64,000 nucleotides of DNA from the NCBI GenBank assembly GCA_015680685.1, contig MNCI01001941.1, positions 304,012 through 368,011 on the forward strand, written 5' to 3'. Below are positions 11,455 through 23,635 of this stretch, in pieces. Both the position numbers and the translations under genes were made by a program. Source of the DNA: Gnetum montanum (Eukaryota > Streptophyta > Gnetopsida > Gnetales > Gnetaceae). Under the pieces are notes generated by a model. It did no database searches and had not been told where the DNA came from. It saw only the letters and a program-made list of their open reading frames with translations. The stretch's first letter is position 1. Each line of letters opens with the position of its first letter.

Positions 11455-13940
11455 ATGGAATCTTTCCAAATTAACCCAGTGACACTGTCGACCTCTGACT
11501 TTGGGACTGAAACCTCAAACCTTGTGACTACTACCGAATCCATAACTGTCATCGAACAGATAAACTCCCAAGGCCCTACATGCCATTCACTTAGGATACA
11601 GGGTAGAGACCCTACCTATGCAACTCTTACACCCAAACAATATAACTTCATCTGTGTCAAGATCCAAGCCAACTTACCCATCGATCATGTAGAGAGAGAA
11701 GCAAAGCGAGACTATGAACTTATCCACAAAGGAGGTCATGAATTCATTCTCTCAACATTTGACATAATCCCGCTCTCTGAACACCACCATAAACTCATAT
11801 CCCAGCTTCTCATGGCAAGAAGCCAAGCCTTATAGAAACCTCCGATAGAGCCTCAGGGTGGGGATGAGGAAGACGACTTCATAGCCCAATCTGAACATGG
11901 GGATTCATACCATACCATCAGTCCCCATGCCCATACAAACCCATTATTTCAACCTTTCCTGGAAGAGACTAGGTTTCCACCACTAGCTTCTCTACAGGAG
12001 ATAGCCACTCACATTCCTATATTCTCCAAGTCCAACGTTCAATCCAATGTGTCCACTTCCATAATACCTTTGCAAATACAATCCCAACAGCCTCCTCCCC
12101 AAACTAATGTAGGATCAATCTTCTGACCTCAAGTGATTGGGATGCCATCAATCATACTAGCTTCCACGTCTACCTATTACATACCTCAGGTGCAAGTCTA
12201 GCAAGCACATTGACTACTTCACAACCTGTGACTGGGCAGTGGGTCCCACCAACTATTCAGCAAAACCTGTCTACCCATTATAGCATACCACACCCCATAG
12301 TCTCAGCCTCGAACGTCGTCGCATCACAACAAACAATAGTCCAACAATCTCTCTTTCCACAAACGATGCAACAATCAAATCATTATCAATTACCATCAAC
12401 CCAATTCGCCGGTTTGCCTACCACCCAAGAGTGGACAGATACGAAGAAAATGATGCATTCATTAGAAAAAGAATTAAAATGTCTTAAAACTATGAACACT
12501 AAGGAAGTCAAGGTACTAGACTTCTATCAAGATGATCCAATTGACCCCTCAGTCCCATCGCTAACCTTGCCAAAGGGAATTTCGTTACCTCAGCTAACTA
12601 AGTACAATGGAGAGGGAGACCCAAACGCTCACCTAGTAACATTCTAAATAGAATGTCTATTGCTTTAGGCATGTTCTCATGTAATTCTATGTGTGTTTGC
12701 AATGTCCTTAACTGGGAAAGCCCTAGACTGGTATTGATCTTTACCTCATAGTTCCATATCTTCTCTAGAAGACTTGTTGCATCAGTTTGTCACCCACTTC
12801 AAATACAATATGAAACCTGAAGCCATGCTAGATAGCCTGATTCAAATTAAACAAGCGCCATTAGAGCCAGCACAAAAATTTATCCAAAGGTGGAGTGCAG
12901 CCTTGAATGAAATTCACGAGTCTATTCCTGAAACATATCTACTTACCATCCTTAAGGTGGCTACGAATGACTTTATTAAATCACAACTTTACTATTTAAA
13001 ACCTCATATCTTGAGCCAAGCATTTGTGTAAATTAAAGACATAGAAGAGGCTACACAAACAAGCAATGACCCAACCTACTCGACCTTTAGGAGCCAACAT
13101 ACAAGAAAAGATAAATCCAAGATGACGATAGCAGTAGTGGCTAAGACAACCTGACCTAGCCATCCAGGACAAAAAGGAAAACAACCTGCTGTCCCAAATG
13201 GCTATGAAAGAAATACACCTATGCCTACACCTAAAACTTCCTCAAATAGGAACATGAACATGGGTCATGCCCATACATTTGAAAGAAAAGACCCTGCTCA
13301 ATACACACCCTTGCCCATGAAAGCTTCACAATTTCTCGATCAGCTTCTAAAGCTCGAGCTAATTAAACATAAACAAATGTCTCCTGCAGCATCTCAAAGA
13401 CATGATAGATTTTGTGAATTGGCCAAAAACCCAGCCTTAGCAATAGCTAATTAACCACCCATTCCAAGAGGTTTTAGGTTGGATAGGTTTTGTGAGTATC
13501 ACCAATGACCCGGTCATGGAATTGATTACTGTTTCACCTTGAAACAGGATATACAACACATGATAGATAGGAGTGAAGTAGTATTCGATGAGGCAAGTCC
13601 AATAAGACCTCAGAACCAACCCATGGGGATCTACAAGGATCCTCTCAATGCTAGTGAAGCACCATATGTGATTAATACTATCCATGTGGAGAATAGACAA
13701 GGCATCCCATGAAAACCTTTTGTGATTCATAGACCTTCAGAAAACACACCTACCCCAACATCTCCTCAAACCCCTTTTATCATACGCGCATCTCACAAAT
13801 CACAAAAACCATTCGTTATCCGCATACCTCCTTCCATCGCCACGACAACCATACCGTTCAAAAATCGACCCATTCCCCTTGTGATTCGAGTGCTAAAACA
13901 CCTTGGCACACCACCCACCTCTACCCCCTCCTAACCTCTA
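11455..13940 (+). pseudogene. Gag of element A
   Basis: The start is taken at 11,455 (MESFQINPVTLST). The first frame runs to about 12,200; after a frameshift a second frame continues to beyond 15,000 with about a dozen stops. Around 12,570-13,030 it encodes LPQLTKYNGEGDPNAHLVTF, GKALDWY and LLHQFVTHFKYNMKPEA, the typical gypsy capsid segment. At 13,485-13,535 the residues FCEYHQ-stop-PGHGIDYC form a C-X2-H-X4-H-X4-C motif like the zinc knuckle seen in Tat gags. Most stops are one C-to-T change away from Gln or Arg codons. The product would bind genomic RNA and form the particle; this copy cannot make it. Confidence 0.85.
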
Positions 13941-14479
13941 CGAGAACGTCTTGCTGATAGGTTAATGAGAGAGCGTTTGGAAAGAGAAAACAGTCAGCAC
14001 AAATTAGGACCACCAAAGCCTACACTGCTAAGCGTTGTTCCTATGGGTCCATCTGTTAATGAGCCTAGTATGAGTCATCAAAACAAGGATAATGTCATGG
14101 GTTGTGTTCCAAACCTAGCATCCTTAGTAACTAATGCAAAATTTCCTCCACGAGAAATATGAATGCTGGATCAAATGGACCAAGTCTCCATTGATAAAGG
14201 TGTTCCAAACAATAAAGACCTAGCAAGCGCATTGACCCAGGTCACACAAGCCTTAGAAACAAAGAATACTTCTTTAAGTCTGTATGATCTACTGATGACT
14301 TCATCAGTACATCAAGAAGCTCTTGTACGGATGCTGACCTTGATCCTTGTTAGTTAGGACCTTCCTGTAGATGAACCATCCATTTATGCAGTATTGACCC
14401 CACAACTTTAGGAATCAAAGACCACATCCTTAGAATTTCACGTTGAGGACATTAAGCTGGATGAAAAAATAGGAGAAGT

Positions 14480-15170
14480 CACCACAGCCCCTATGTTCAT
14501 AACGATACAGGCTAATCATTTCAAGATACGTAGAGTGCATGTTGATGACAGTGCAGCAACAAATGTAATACCTTTTCCCATCATCAAAAAATTGGGGCTT
14601 ACTAAACAAATATAGCCCATGACAACTGCTTTTTTGAAATCCTTTAGTGGTTCCCGTGTTGGGGTGAAAGGTATGATCACCTTAGATTTCATAGCTAGAA
14701 ACCAATTCCCCACATCAGCTAAATTCATAGTGGTTGATGAAATGCTAGGGTTTAATTTGATCCTAGGATGTCCCTAGCTAGCTCAACTTAAAGCCGTATC
14801 TTCACTAATCCATCAAGAGATCCACCTACCTTACGAGGGTGGTGAAATCATCATACATGGGGATACAATGGTATTGATCACTTAGTCACACTCTGAGGTA
14901 AGTCAGGAGTCAGAACTCAAGTTCATTGAACCTAAGCAAGAAACTGTGAACATACGTCAAGACACAAACCCAACGTTAATTCATAATCCTACTAGCACTG
15001 AAGAAACATAGGAAGATGCAAACATAGGAGCCATTCCTACCAATGTCTCCTGGTCAGAACTACCCTTTGACATCACCGATGAAGGAGAAGGTGAGTATAA
15101 AATCATACCCACATGCCCAACCCCACATGTTAATGTTGGCACATTTTGGCCATTTCATGGAACAGAGATA
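14480..15170 (+). pseudogene. Protease region of element A
   Basis: In the same frame as gag, residues VHVDDSAATNVIPFPIIKKLG (about 14,535-14,600) occupy the place of the aspartic protease active site. In Tat elements this usually reads VDGGAGVN or DSGAS-like. GVKGMITLDF and EMLGFNLILGCP follow as the second half of the fold. Coding ends at about 15,170 after VNVGTFWPFHG, where the relation to the element is lost until 24,35x. Confidence 0.7.
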
Positions 15171-15309
15171 TGAGATGATTGAAACCTTCAAATTATTTCA
15201 TTAGAACTATTGAAATGGCAAGATGTAGGTTGAAAAGGTATTGATTCCTGTCACTCGCTAAAAAAATATTGGATGAGATGGGCTGCATCTATTCTCCCTA
15301 ATATTAATT

Positions 15310-15460
15310 CTTCAAATGGTCAGTTTTATGCAAAGCTTCATTTCTGGTTCAATTACTAAGGAGTTGAGCAAGTGTAAGAGTATGGTGTTTCTTGATTTGA
15401 GTTCAAATGAGCTTACTGGAAACATTCCTACACATCTCCCAATTCCTTGCATAATGAATG
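15310..15460 (+). pseudogene. LRR receptor-like gene fragment
   Basis: The plus strand reads ELSKCKSMVFLDLSSNELTG followed by NIPTHLP, a textbook plant LRR repeat (LxxLxLSxNxLTGxIP). About 40 codons are recognisable and the frame ends in a stop near 15,468. It lies just downstream of the broken gag-protease of element A and is most likely a host gene fragment carried in by a rearrangement. Confidence 0.65.
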
Positions 15461-15644
15461 TACCTTAATGTTAGTGGTAATTCTTTGGCAGAAAACAGGG
15501 GCTCACTTTGTATTTAAATTAATTTGGGATGGGAGATTTTCCATCAAACCTGTTAATTTCTACATTCAAAGATAACATGAGGCATAAGATGAGAGAACAA
15601 ATCGTCCATAGGCAACCATATTATGTAAATGAATACAAACTAAT

Positions 15645-16064
15645 CTAAAACAGAGTTACTGCAAAATCATTGTAGTTATATCTTCTAAGAAATTCTTGGT
15701 TGAGTGACAAACATATTCCATTAAGCCTAAGCGACTGAACAGCCACAATGCTATCTAGAAACATAAGCTGGTTGCAGCCTTGGATCATCTCTATTTCCAA
15801 AGACTTGAGACACCCTTCAATCCTAGCAACATTTCTGAGGTGGTCAAAACCAACTACACTGAGCTCTGAAAGTTTGAAGACTAACTGCGTGTGGATAGAT
15901 TCAACCATCGTACATGTATTCACAGTGAGCCATCTCATGTTTGAAAGATTTGCCAATGTGGATAGCAATCCTTTCAATGGAGGGCAATCTACAATCTCCT
16001 GAAGTACCAAACTTTTTGAAGTTGTAGACAGTTGAAGGCAGTTGCTGTAAATTCTAGCAATCAC
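15645..16064 (-). pseudogene. LRR fragment resembling an NLR resistance gene
   Basis: A 139-residue minus-strand frame with leucine periodicity: LVLQEIVDCPPLKGLL, LANLSNMRWLTVNTC, KLSELSVVGFDHLRNV, LKSLEIEMIQGCNQLMFL. The CPxL and GC-N-L patterns are those of C-terminal LRRs of plant NLR proteins rather than of receptor kinases. No NB-ARC is nearby. It is oppositely oriented to the LRR fragment at 15,310, so two different donors or an inversion are needed. The frame is open, but both ends are cut. Confidence 0.55.
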
Positions 16065-16727
16065 ATATAAGTAGGTATCCTAGTTGCTGAAGGTTCCCTA
16101 GATATTCGAGAAGCTATTACAGAAAGCCAACACAAGTCCTACCACTTTGCTACAGCCCGGCAACGTGCTCAATAGCAATGTCAACCCAAAAATTAGCAAA
16201 AATTCATGGCCTGCATCAAGCCCTAGCGATACCACCGTTACTGACGAATTTGAAAGAACTTAACTGTGAACCATCACTGAGGATTTACAGGAAGATGTGG
16301 CAGCTACCAACGAACCGTGTGCAGAAGTAGTTTCAACTGCTACGGTATTTTTGGGAGGTGCAACTTGCATGACGAGTTCAGTGGAGGCATGGCTGCGCGT
16401 TGTAGAAGCTCGTTGAGAAAAATTGGCAGCTGGCCAAACTACAAAGCATCTCCTCCACAAATATTTTTAAGGTTCTCACTTTTGATAAGGCATATTTTCA
16501 TGTTTTAAAAAAATAAACTCATCGGTTGTTCCTCCAATCCATTTTCATTCTGCTACATCCATTTGTAAAGTAATTTCTTCACTAGACATGGAGGTCTCTT
16601 CTTGTAAAAATGAAACATTTCTACGGCTTTGTGACTTAACTAGAGGTAAACATTGGATGAAAATATTGTATACCCCTATGAATTCTTAAGGAAAAAGTAT
16701 TATAAGAAAAAAGAAAAAATAAGAACT
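16065..16727. other. Unassigned DNA, no clear gene
   Basis: Contains short overlapping frames on both strands (16,260-16,508) with low-complexity Ala/Ser/Thr translations. These look like a broken exon or noise. I recognise no domain. The sequence may still belong to the donor DNA of the LRR fragments. Confidence 0.3.
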
Positions 16728-17249
16728 TGTTGAATATTTGTCTAATATCCTACACTTGTTAGTTGTAGCTTATCGGTGGTTACAACCATCCAAAAGTTTT
16801 GTAAATTACCTAACTTGTTGGGCAAGTAATCTCCTAACTTGTTGGGCAAGTTACTTGGGAGAGAAGTTAGTAAAGATATTTTGAATGTAACTACCTTTTG
16901 AACCCTATAAAAAGGCTTCAGGGGTAATAAGAAATATCATCACAAGGGGAATACAACACACTTTGGAAGACTTGGGATCACACTTGGGCTCTCACTTGGA
17001 GACACACTTGGGGTCTTGAGAAGAGCATTGTAAAGAAGAAATTGTGAAAGATTGCTTGTAAGATGACTAGCTAAATAAAATATTTCAGCTTCTTTGTCAT
17101 AGTCCTATGAGTTATGTTTTATTTTTATTTTGTTTAAATTGTCTAGCTAGTGGTTTAGATAGTATCATCCTTGGCGAGTAATTTTGGGATTTTTAGATTA
17201 CTCTTATTGTTCTTGTTGCCTGATAAAAATTTCTATTAAAATTTTTCCA
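16728..17249 (+). repeat. Possible solo LTR with promoter
   Basis: Starts TGTTGAATATTTG and ends TTTTTCCA. A CTATAAAAAGG box lies at about 16,908 and an AATAAA-type signal (CTAAATAAAATATTTCAG) at about 17,072, the normal order of U3, TATA, R and poly(A) signal. The words AACTTGTTGGGCAAGT are repeated in tandem at 16,810-16,855. No second copy, primer site or target duplication was found, so the limits and the nature are tentative. Confidence 0.4.
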
Positions 17250-17564
17250 TAGAAGCGCTTGTGTTTGAAAGCCTTAAGAGCATTTTAATAGTGAATTTGG
17301 TTATTGTGCAATGTATACGAATTTCTATTGAGATCGTTGTAAGAGAGCCTCTGCTTGTAGTTATGCTGTTGAACGATTCAATATTCAAGAGGGTTCAGAA
17401 AATCTTTGGTATTTTGATGGGACCAGAATAGCTTCTTTTTATCTTTAAAGTGAATCTTCGTGGTATTTCAATCAGAAATTTTCAAGTCTTTTGAAGGTTC
17501 TGTTGAATGCAATTGTTGACGTCCATTATCTAGCCAAAATGGAGTCTCCTACGTGGTAGTTTAC
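17250..17564. other. AT-rich DNA up to an assembly gap
   Basis: No gene or repeat recognised. An N run of unknown true length follows (17,565-17,682). Confidence 0.4.
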
Positions 17565-17869
17565 NNNNNNNNNNNNNNNNNNNNNNNNNNNNNNNNNNNN
17601 NNNNNNNNNNNNNNNNNNNNNNNNNNNNNNNNNNNNNNNNNNNNNNNNNNNNNNNNNNNNNNNNNNNNNNNNNNNNNNNNNNCACAACCACACGGTGCAA
17701 CAGCACACACACATACTCACATTAACTACTAAGTCTATTTGGAGGTATTTGGGCCTTGGTGTTGCCAGAGACCAGATAGGACCTAAATCTTGTTCGAGGA
17801 CACTCGTTGGCGATCGCGTCCCAAACGGTCGCAAATAGTTAACCTACAAAAGATCAAGAGGCAACTCAA

Positions 17870-18250
17870 CAACTAGAACAAAATTACCACATGTTCGAAA
17901 TGATGTTAAACTACCACATGTCCGAAATGAAATTAAACTACCACATGTCTGAAATNCGGACATGTGGTAGTTTAACGTCATTGCGGACATGTGGTAGTTT
18001 AATGTCATTTCGAACATGTGGTAGTTTNACAATGACGTTAAACTAGCATATGTCTAAAATGACGTTAAACTAGCCACGTTCAAAAATGACCATTTCCTTT
18101 TAAAATTTTTCGAAAACTATTATTTCTTTTGGCCCACTATGACATAAAACTAGTAACCTTTCTTTCCTTAGCAATAGACACAAATAGTCCACTATGACTT
18201 TAAATTGATTTGAACAGCCTGAAATGGCTTTAAACTAGGATTCAATACAT
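17870..18250. repeat. Repeats of the TTAAACTACCACATGT type
   Basis: Tandem units of about 28 bp built on TTAAACTACCACATGTCCG. The orientation reverses at the single N at 17,956, and the forward orientation resumes after the N at 18,028. Looser copies (ACTATGACTTTAAATTG) continue to about 18,250. The same word occurs at 26,489 after the A integrase and at about 24,330. The sharp inversion at an N is probably an assembly artefact; the repeat itself is real. Confidence 0.7.
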
Positions 18251-18431
18251 CGTAAAGCTTACAAACATTCACCACATTATGTCAAATTTTAGTTTAAATG
18301 ATACAAGTTTCAGTCTCGATTTATGCCTTATCGTTGCTTTCTTCTTTTGCAAGAATTGATTTTATGTTTTGTTTCCACCATCTTACATTTAGTTACACGT
18401 ATATGTTCACGATAATATTGGAAAAAAGCAA

Positions 18432-18695
18432 ATAAAAAAGAGAAAACACAAAATAAAAAAATGATATGACAACATGGTGGTAAAATTTCAACATATTAGG
18501 TCCACATTATTACACTTGTTAACTGCAACTTCCATCAAACATTCAAAAATCAAAAAACATTTAATAGCCAAAGTCTAATTAATAGTAAGCTCATGGAGGG
18601 GGNGTTAACAAGTGTAATAATGTGGACCTAATATGTTGAAATTTTACCACCATGTTGTCATATCATTTTTTTATTTTGTGTTTTCTCTTTTTTAT
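18432..18695. repeat. 92-bp perfect inverted repeat (probable assembly artefact)
   Basis: 18,432-18,523 is the exact reverse complement of 18,604-18,695. The right arm is bounded by single Ns at 18,603 and 18,696. Neighbouring DNA is strongly decayed, so a perfect 92-bp hairpin with N borders is better explained by a contig end joined back to front. Confidence 0.75.
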
Positions 18696-18785
18696 NTTAT
18701 AACAGAAAACAGAAAAAAAAACAAACAAGGTAAGAGTAGTAAAGAAAATCATAAACACAAAAATTAGGAAAATAGTAACACTCAC

Positions 18786-19563
18786 AAGTGAGGAAGGCCC
18801 TAAGTTAGTCTTCAAACACCGTAGAATCTCCACCTTGGGCACATTTGCCCAATCCTCCTCCAAGCCAAGATCAATGCCAGCTAAGGTTTTACCCTTGTCC
18901 ACTGAGGTCCAGGTAGGACGCTCAAGAGAAAACATGCCTATAGAAGCCTCCCTGGAGGTAGTGGTAATTGTTCTCTCAGGAGATCCCTCCACCTCGGTGC
19001 ACTAGGTGAACTTGTCATAAGTGGGCCGCAAGCCTAACCCATCAATGAACATCTCCATTCAGCGATGTTCAACTGACTCCTCCTTGAACCATTTCTTATA
19101 CTGATGCTTGTGGTCATTTTGGTCTTGGCCCCACTTTCGTACCTTAGCCACAAAGGACTTCCAATCGTGACATTTCTATTCAGCAAATCCATCTGTGCCC
19201 TTTGCTTAGCCAAATCCCGTGTAGCTTGCACCTTGCTGTTCAAAATCGTCCAGTAGCATGCATAGGTGATTTCAAATGTGCACCAAGTGCTATCACCATA
19301 TAGTCTAGTAGTAGCAAGATCGTAACGAGACTGGAGATCCCCGTTCTTCTCTCTCTCCTTTGCTAGTGCTTCTTTCAATGAATGCACCTCGTCCCATAAA
19401 TACTTAATTGAACACCTAAAAGTCCAAAGTGACTTAGTGTTCTGTATGACGCAACCAGAAACCGCATCATACACATTCGTTGGGACTTGCTCAACATTCC
19501 CTAGCAATTCGGGGAGAGCATCAATGTGAGTAGCTTCAGAGGGATCCCATTGAAGCTTGGTGC
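18786..19563 (-). pseudogene. Last recognised exon of the antisense gene (coiled coil)
   Basis: Starts GTKLQWDPSEATHIDALPEL after acceptor CACTTGTAG. It runs into a heptad-rich stretch, YLWDEVHSLKEALAKEREKN to VQATRDLAKQRAQMDLLNR. A one-base frameshift near 19,165 then moves the frame to KCHDWKSFVAKVRKWGQDQN and FKEESVEHR. It ends at donor CTT|GTGAGT, so at least one more exon should lie beyond 18,786, where the assembly is broken. Confidence 0.58.
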
Positions 19564-20361
19564 CTACAAGTGTAAGCACCATACACATGAATCACTTATA
19601 ATCAACAATGAACCTAGACACTAAGCATAATGCATGACATACATATACCTAGTTCTAGATGAGCTTCTTGTAGGTGAGCAACCACATCATCAACGATCCC
19701 TTTAACAAAGTCTATCTTACTAGGCATCTCAGGCCATGGTCTTAGATGGTTGGTTGGTGTAGGACAAGTGGGGGAGGCCACTTTGATTGGAACCTGTGTT
19801 CCTGACACCTTTGCCTGAGATGCATGTGCCTCAAGAGTCTCAGCATCTACCTCTGATGCAAAAAAAAAAAAAATCAGGATAATTAAGAACAACGCATGAA
19901 AATTAAAGCACACAAAGATATTGATTACTCTAAAAGGAACATACCAAAAAGCCCTTTGCCATTTAGCTGGGGTGGATCACCAAGCTGCAAAGATCCATTG
20001 AAGAAGCCATCAAGGAAATCTCTTTCATCACATGAATGAACACCTTTTTCACCATTGGGTTTCCTGAGTGCATCCAAAGCCTCTACAAGCTTCGTCCCCA
20101 TGATGTTTGTCACATCTTCCTCTTGCAAGGTAGGGGGTTCTCTGATCATTTCTTCTCTTTCCTTAGCTTCTTCTTTCAGCCCTGTGACAGTCACTTCAGG
20201 ATCAGCCATCGAGACCAAAGTCTCTTTCTCTCTCTCAGGACTTTTCTCTGACAATTCTAGAATCTTAGAGTTAGTATCACATAATATATATAATGCATAA
20301 GCCAAAATAGCAAATAGAAAATAATAACAAATAATTTATAACAGTAAAATAAAATACTTAC

Positions 20362-21408
20362 TTTCCACTAGCAATACAAAATGAATCTTCTTTACTCTTG
20401 ATGGTATCACATCTGGGGTAGGCTCCCTTAGACGTTCTTTCCTTTTCACCTTCATCTTGGACTTTCCAACGGTCTCACCAATCAAACGTTCAGCCCTTTT
20501 CATAGATGCACGTAGCCTAGGTGGTTCCAATCCCAAGCTATCATGGGAATGACGGGAATGACTAACTGCACCTCCAATGGTAACTGATGCAGATTCCTCA
20601 ATTTCTTCCAGTGGATCCTGGGATTTGGTGATGCTAAATAGGTGGCGAACCCATGGATGGGACAATTGTGAATGATCCCTCAAAACATAGCAGGTATCAT
20701 CATAAACCACTAAGAACTCAGCGAACCTACATAAGTACCCTGCAAATAAGGCAAAGGTGAAATGGGCTTTAGCATGGGTGTTTGAACATAACCTGATGAT
20801 CTCCCCACAAAAACCAGATAGAAGAAATTGTGTCCAATTGTAGCGCCGACCTGTCTCTAAGACTGCACATATGACACGTGTAGACTCAATCCCAAGATTT
20901 CTCCCTTGAGAAAGAGATTTAGGGAATGCCCTTGCCTGGAAGAGAGGATATAGAAATTTCACCTCCACTGATCGGGTGTTGTCTCGCATGGAAAAACCTT
21001 TGTGATCCCGAGGCACACCTAACCACTGCTCAAGTTCTTCTATGAATTGACCCTCTTTTGTTGCTTTATCTATAGTTACCGTGGCACCATCTGTAGGTAC
21101 ACCAAAAAGATCGGAAAGAAACTCAGTGGTCAAGTGGAAAGATACCTTGACCCCTCAGACCTGCGTGCTAAAATAGGAAGCATCATCATTGAAAGAGTCA
21201 ATAATGGTGACCATCTCAATAGTCAGAATGCTAGGAGTCAAAGCTGAAAACAAGTCCATCAGACTCGCCTAGATAAGGCAACTTATGGTCAACTCAGAAG
21301 CTCCCCTTCGCAACCACTTTTATGATTGCTCCACCTCCTTAAATTTCATAAAAAGGGTGGCCTCAGTGCATCCTATTATAACAGTGACTTCCTCGGGAGG
21401 GATGGCTT
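20362..21408 (-). pseudogene. Largest exon of the antisense gene (helical module)
   Basis: Begins after acceptor TTCTCTTTACAG and ends at donor GTAAGT. It encodes about 345 residues with three stops near the start (after KEVEQS, SCLI and STQV). Readable segments are HLTTEFLSDLFGVPTDG, EELEQWLGVPRDH, VKFLYPLFQARAFPKSLS and FTFALFAGYLCRFAEFLVVY, then a basic tail KMKVKRKERLREPTPD. The spacing of small helical segments around an LFGVP or LGLP motif resembles Pfam's putative plant transposon protein/mobile-domain groups. I cannot confirm that without a profile search. The extra ORF of B has the comparable AQALGLPDTG-like segment. Confidence 0.6.
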
Positions 21409-22339
21409 CTGTAAAGAGAAAACATAGAGAAAAAAGTTAAAAACATGGTACATGATAATGTAGCCAAAAAAGAAGAAGGAAAAATGAAGTCTAGGGTATG
21501 ACAATTTACCATTAGTAAGTGGCATAGGCAGGGTAGGTGCAGGATCAATTCTTTGAGGGAAGATCGGCCCATTGGAAGATCATTCCTCATGTAACCAACC
21601 TCGAGCTTGGCAATGCTCAAAGGCTCTTGAAAATTACCTATGGCAGTCAATGAGGGCCACCTTTGTCTGGTCCAATACTGCGACACAAAGAATGGGGTCC
21701 ACCATAAATGTCTCTAGCGTTGTGCACATTAAGGCAAGCCCACCATCATCATCGTGCATCCCATGCTCGTCAAAACGAGGCCTACATGGGAAAACCACAT
21801 TTACATTTAGATGATGACATAAAATTTAAAAAGGAATCACAAGTTAAAGAAAAAGGAAAAATACAAAGGAGCATACCTGCCCACCCTATATACTGTCCCG
21901 AGTGGGTTCTGGAATAGAGTGTGCACATAGAGAGCTAGGAAAAGAGTGTTGCTACTATTGTAATGACTACACGTAGGCAGCTCCCACACACGAGTCAAGG
22001 GACGTGTAGATCTAGGACCTTCAGTAGGGCCTCCTGCAACCTTGAAAAGTCCCTCATCAATATCAGTAACAAAGGTAAGCATGCCTTATGTGGACCCAGG
22101 CAACGCTATCTCAATGATATCATGAGCCAATTATTCACTCAAGTGAGACCATATAACCACACCAAAATATTGCAGGATGAAGGAAAAAAATGAACTGACA
22201 CTGGGGTGAAACCATATCATATGGGGCCCAATGTGCAGGTCATAGGGGGTTGTGTCCGGTCCAAAAGGACCAAACCAAGCAAGTACCCCAACAAGCTCAA
22301 CCACCAGAAGAGAAGATTTGGGTCCCCTGCACACGACCA

Positions 22340-23635
22340 AAACATTAGGTAAGTGAAAAATCTAAGTGCTAACAATAGGGCAAAACCACATAAACCAAAA
22401 AATCACATAAACAAATACTTTCAATGCCTAGCATCACCCCCTGAGACAAAGACACTAACATCTATTTAGTGTATCTCACGCTTACTGGGGTACATTGAAA
22501 TCGATTTCACAATAAATCCATGTTTAAATCATCAATCTCAGAAAAAAATAATAAACAATATAAATAATATAGAAATCAGTGAACATCTTGGAAATCACTT
22601 TTACATTTTCAAGCAAAGAAAACTTGACACTCACACCACAACACTCAAAGGCAACTCACACTGAAGGTTATTCTAGCAAGGTCACACAGTCCTCCCTCAA
22701 CACTCATGTATATGTTTACAATCCAACTCACGCTAGGAACCTACAACTTGTCCTAGAACCCTTGCCCTGTGTTTACGCTACCCAAAACTTGGAAATCATG
22801 TAGCTGCCAATGGAGAAACAGAAAAGAGAATAGGTCTTCTCCAAACAAGTCACGCAGGGCTTCCTAATCAAGTCACGTTGGGCCCTTCTAGGAATTCAAA
22901 ATTTGGTAGTCACACTTCCCTTCCAAGAATTCAAAATTTGGCAGTCACGCTACCCTTTCAAAAATTAAAAATTGGCAGTCATATTGTCCTCCAAACAAAA
23001 ACTAAAAATTTTTAGCTCACACTGCCAAGGAGGGCAAGACACACATCCCAACAAATCAAAAATTTGCAAAATACTCACACTCCAACAAATTGAAAATTTG
23101 TAGGACACTCACGCTGCCAGGGAAGGCTGAAAATCACGACTAAACTTTCCCCTAGAACGTTGGCTATTCTTGACTTAAAATCAAAGCTACCCTGCCCAAA
23201 GATCCAAAGTAATTGCACAGCTCATGCTGTCTGTTGCAAAACAGAAAATTTGTTGGTCACGCTGCCAACTAGGGTAGGATAGTCACGCTGCCAACAAGGG
23301 CAGGAGGATGGTCATGCTACAAGAAGGGCAAGAAAGACAAAAATTGATGTCGAAGTTCCCCCTAAATTGACACAGATCACGTTGCAACCAAATTAGAAAC
23401 AAGTCTTTCTTACGCTCACACTGACTTTCCCTTCTCTTGGCACCCAAGAAAAAATAGGAACCCTATGGCCTAGGACACCAAGAAAGCCAGAAACCTTGCC
23501 CACGCACTCACACCCCAAACATGCATTCAAAAGAAAATTATGGCCCAAAAATCCCAAGATCATAGCCACAAAATCTTACCCTAGGTAACGCTGCTGGTAA
23601 AAATACCAGAGAAAAATTGGGAGAAAAGAATTTAC
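22340..23635. other. Intron 1 of the antisense gene, rich in TCACGCTGCC words
   Basis: No coding frame. From about 22,840 to 23,400 the words AGTCACGCTGCC and AAAATTTGGCAGTCACG recur many times in loose tandem. Similar words fill the LTRs and leader of element A. This suggests that the 5' part of the antisense gene was assembled from, or evolved within, this retroelement family. Confidence 0.5.

Noticed and set aside
18432-18695. Perfect hairpin as a MITE or miRNA precursor
   Set aside because: Arms are 100 percent identical and bordered by single Ns in old DNA, which points to misassembly.
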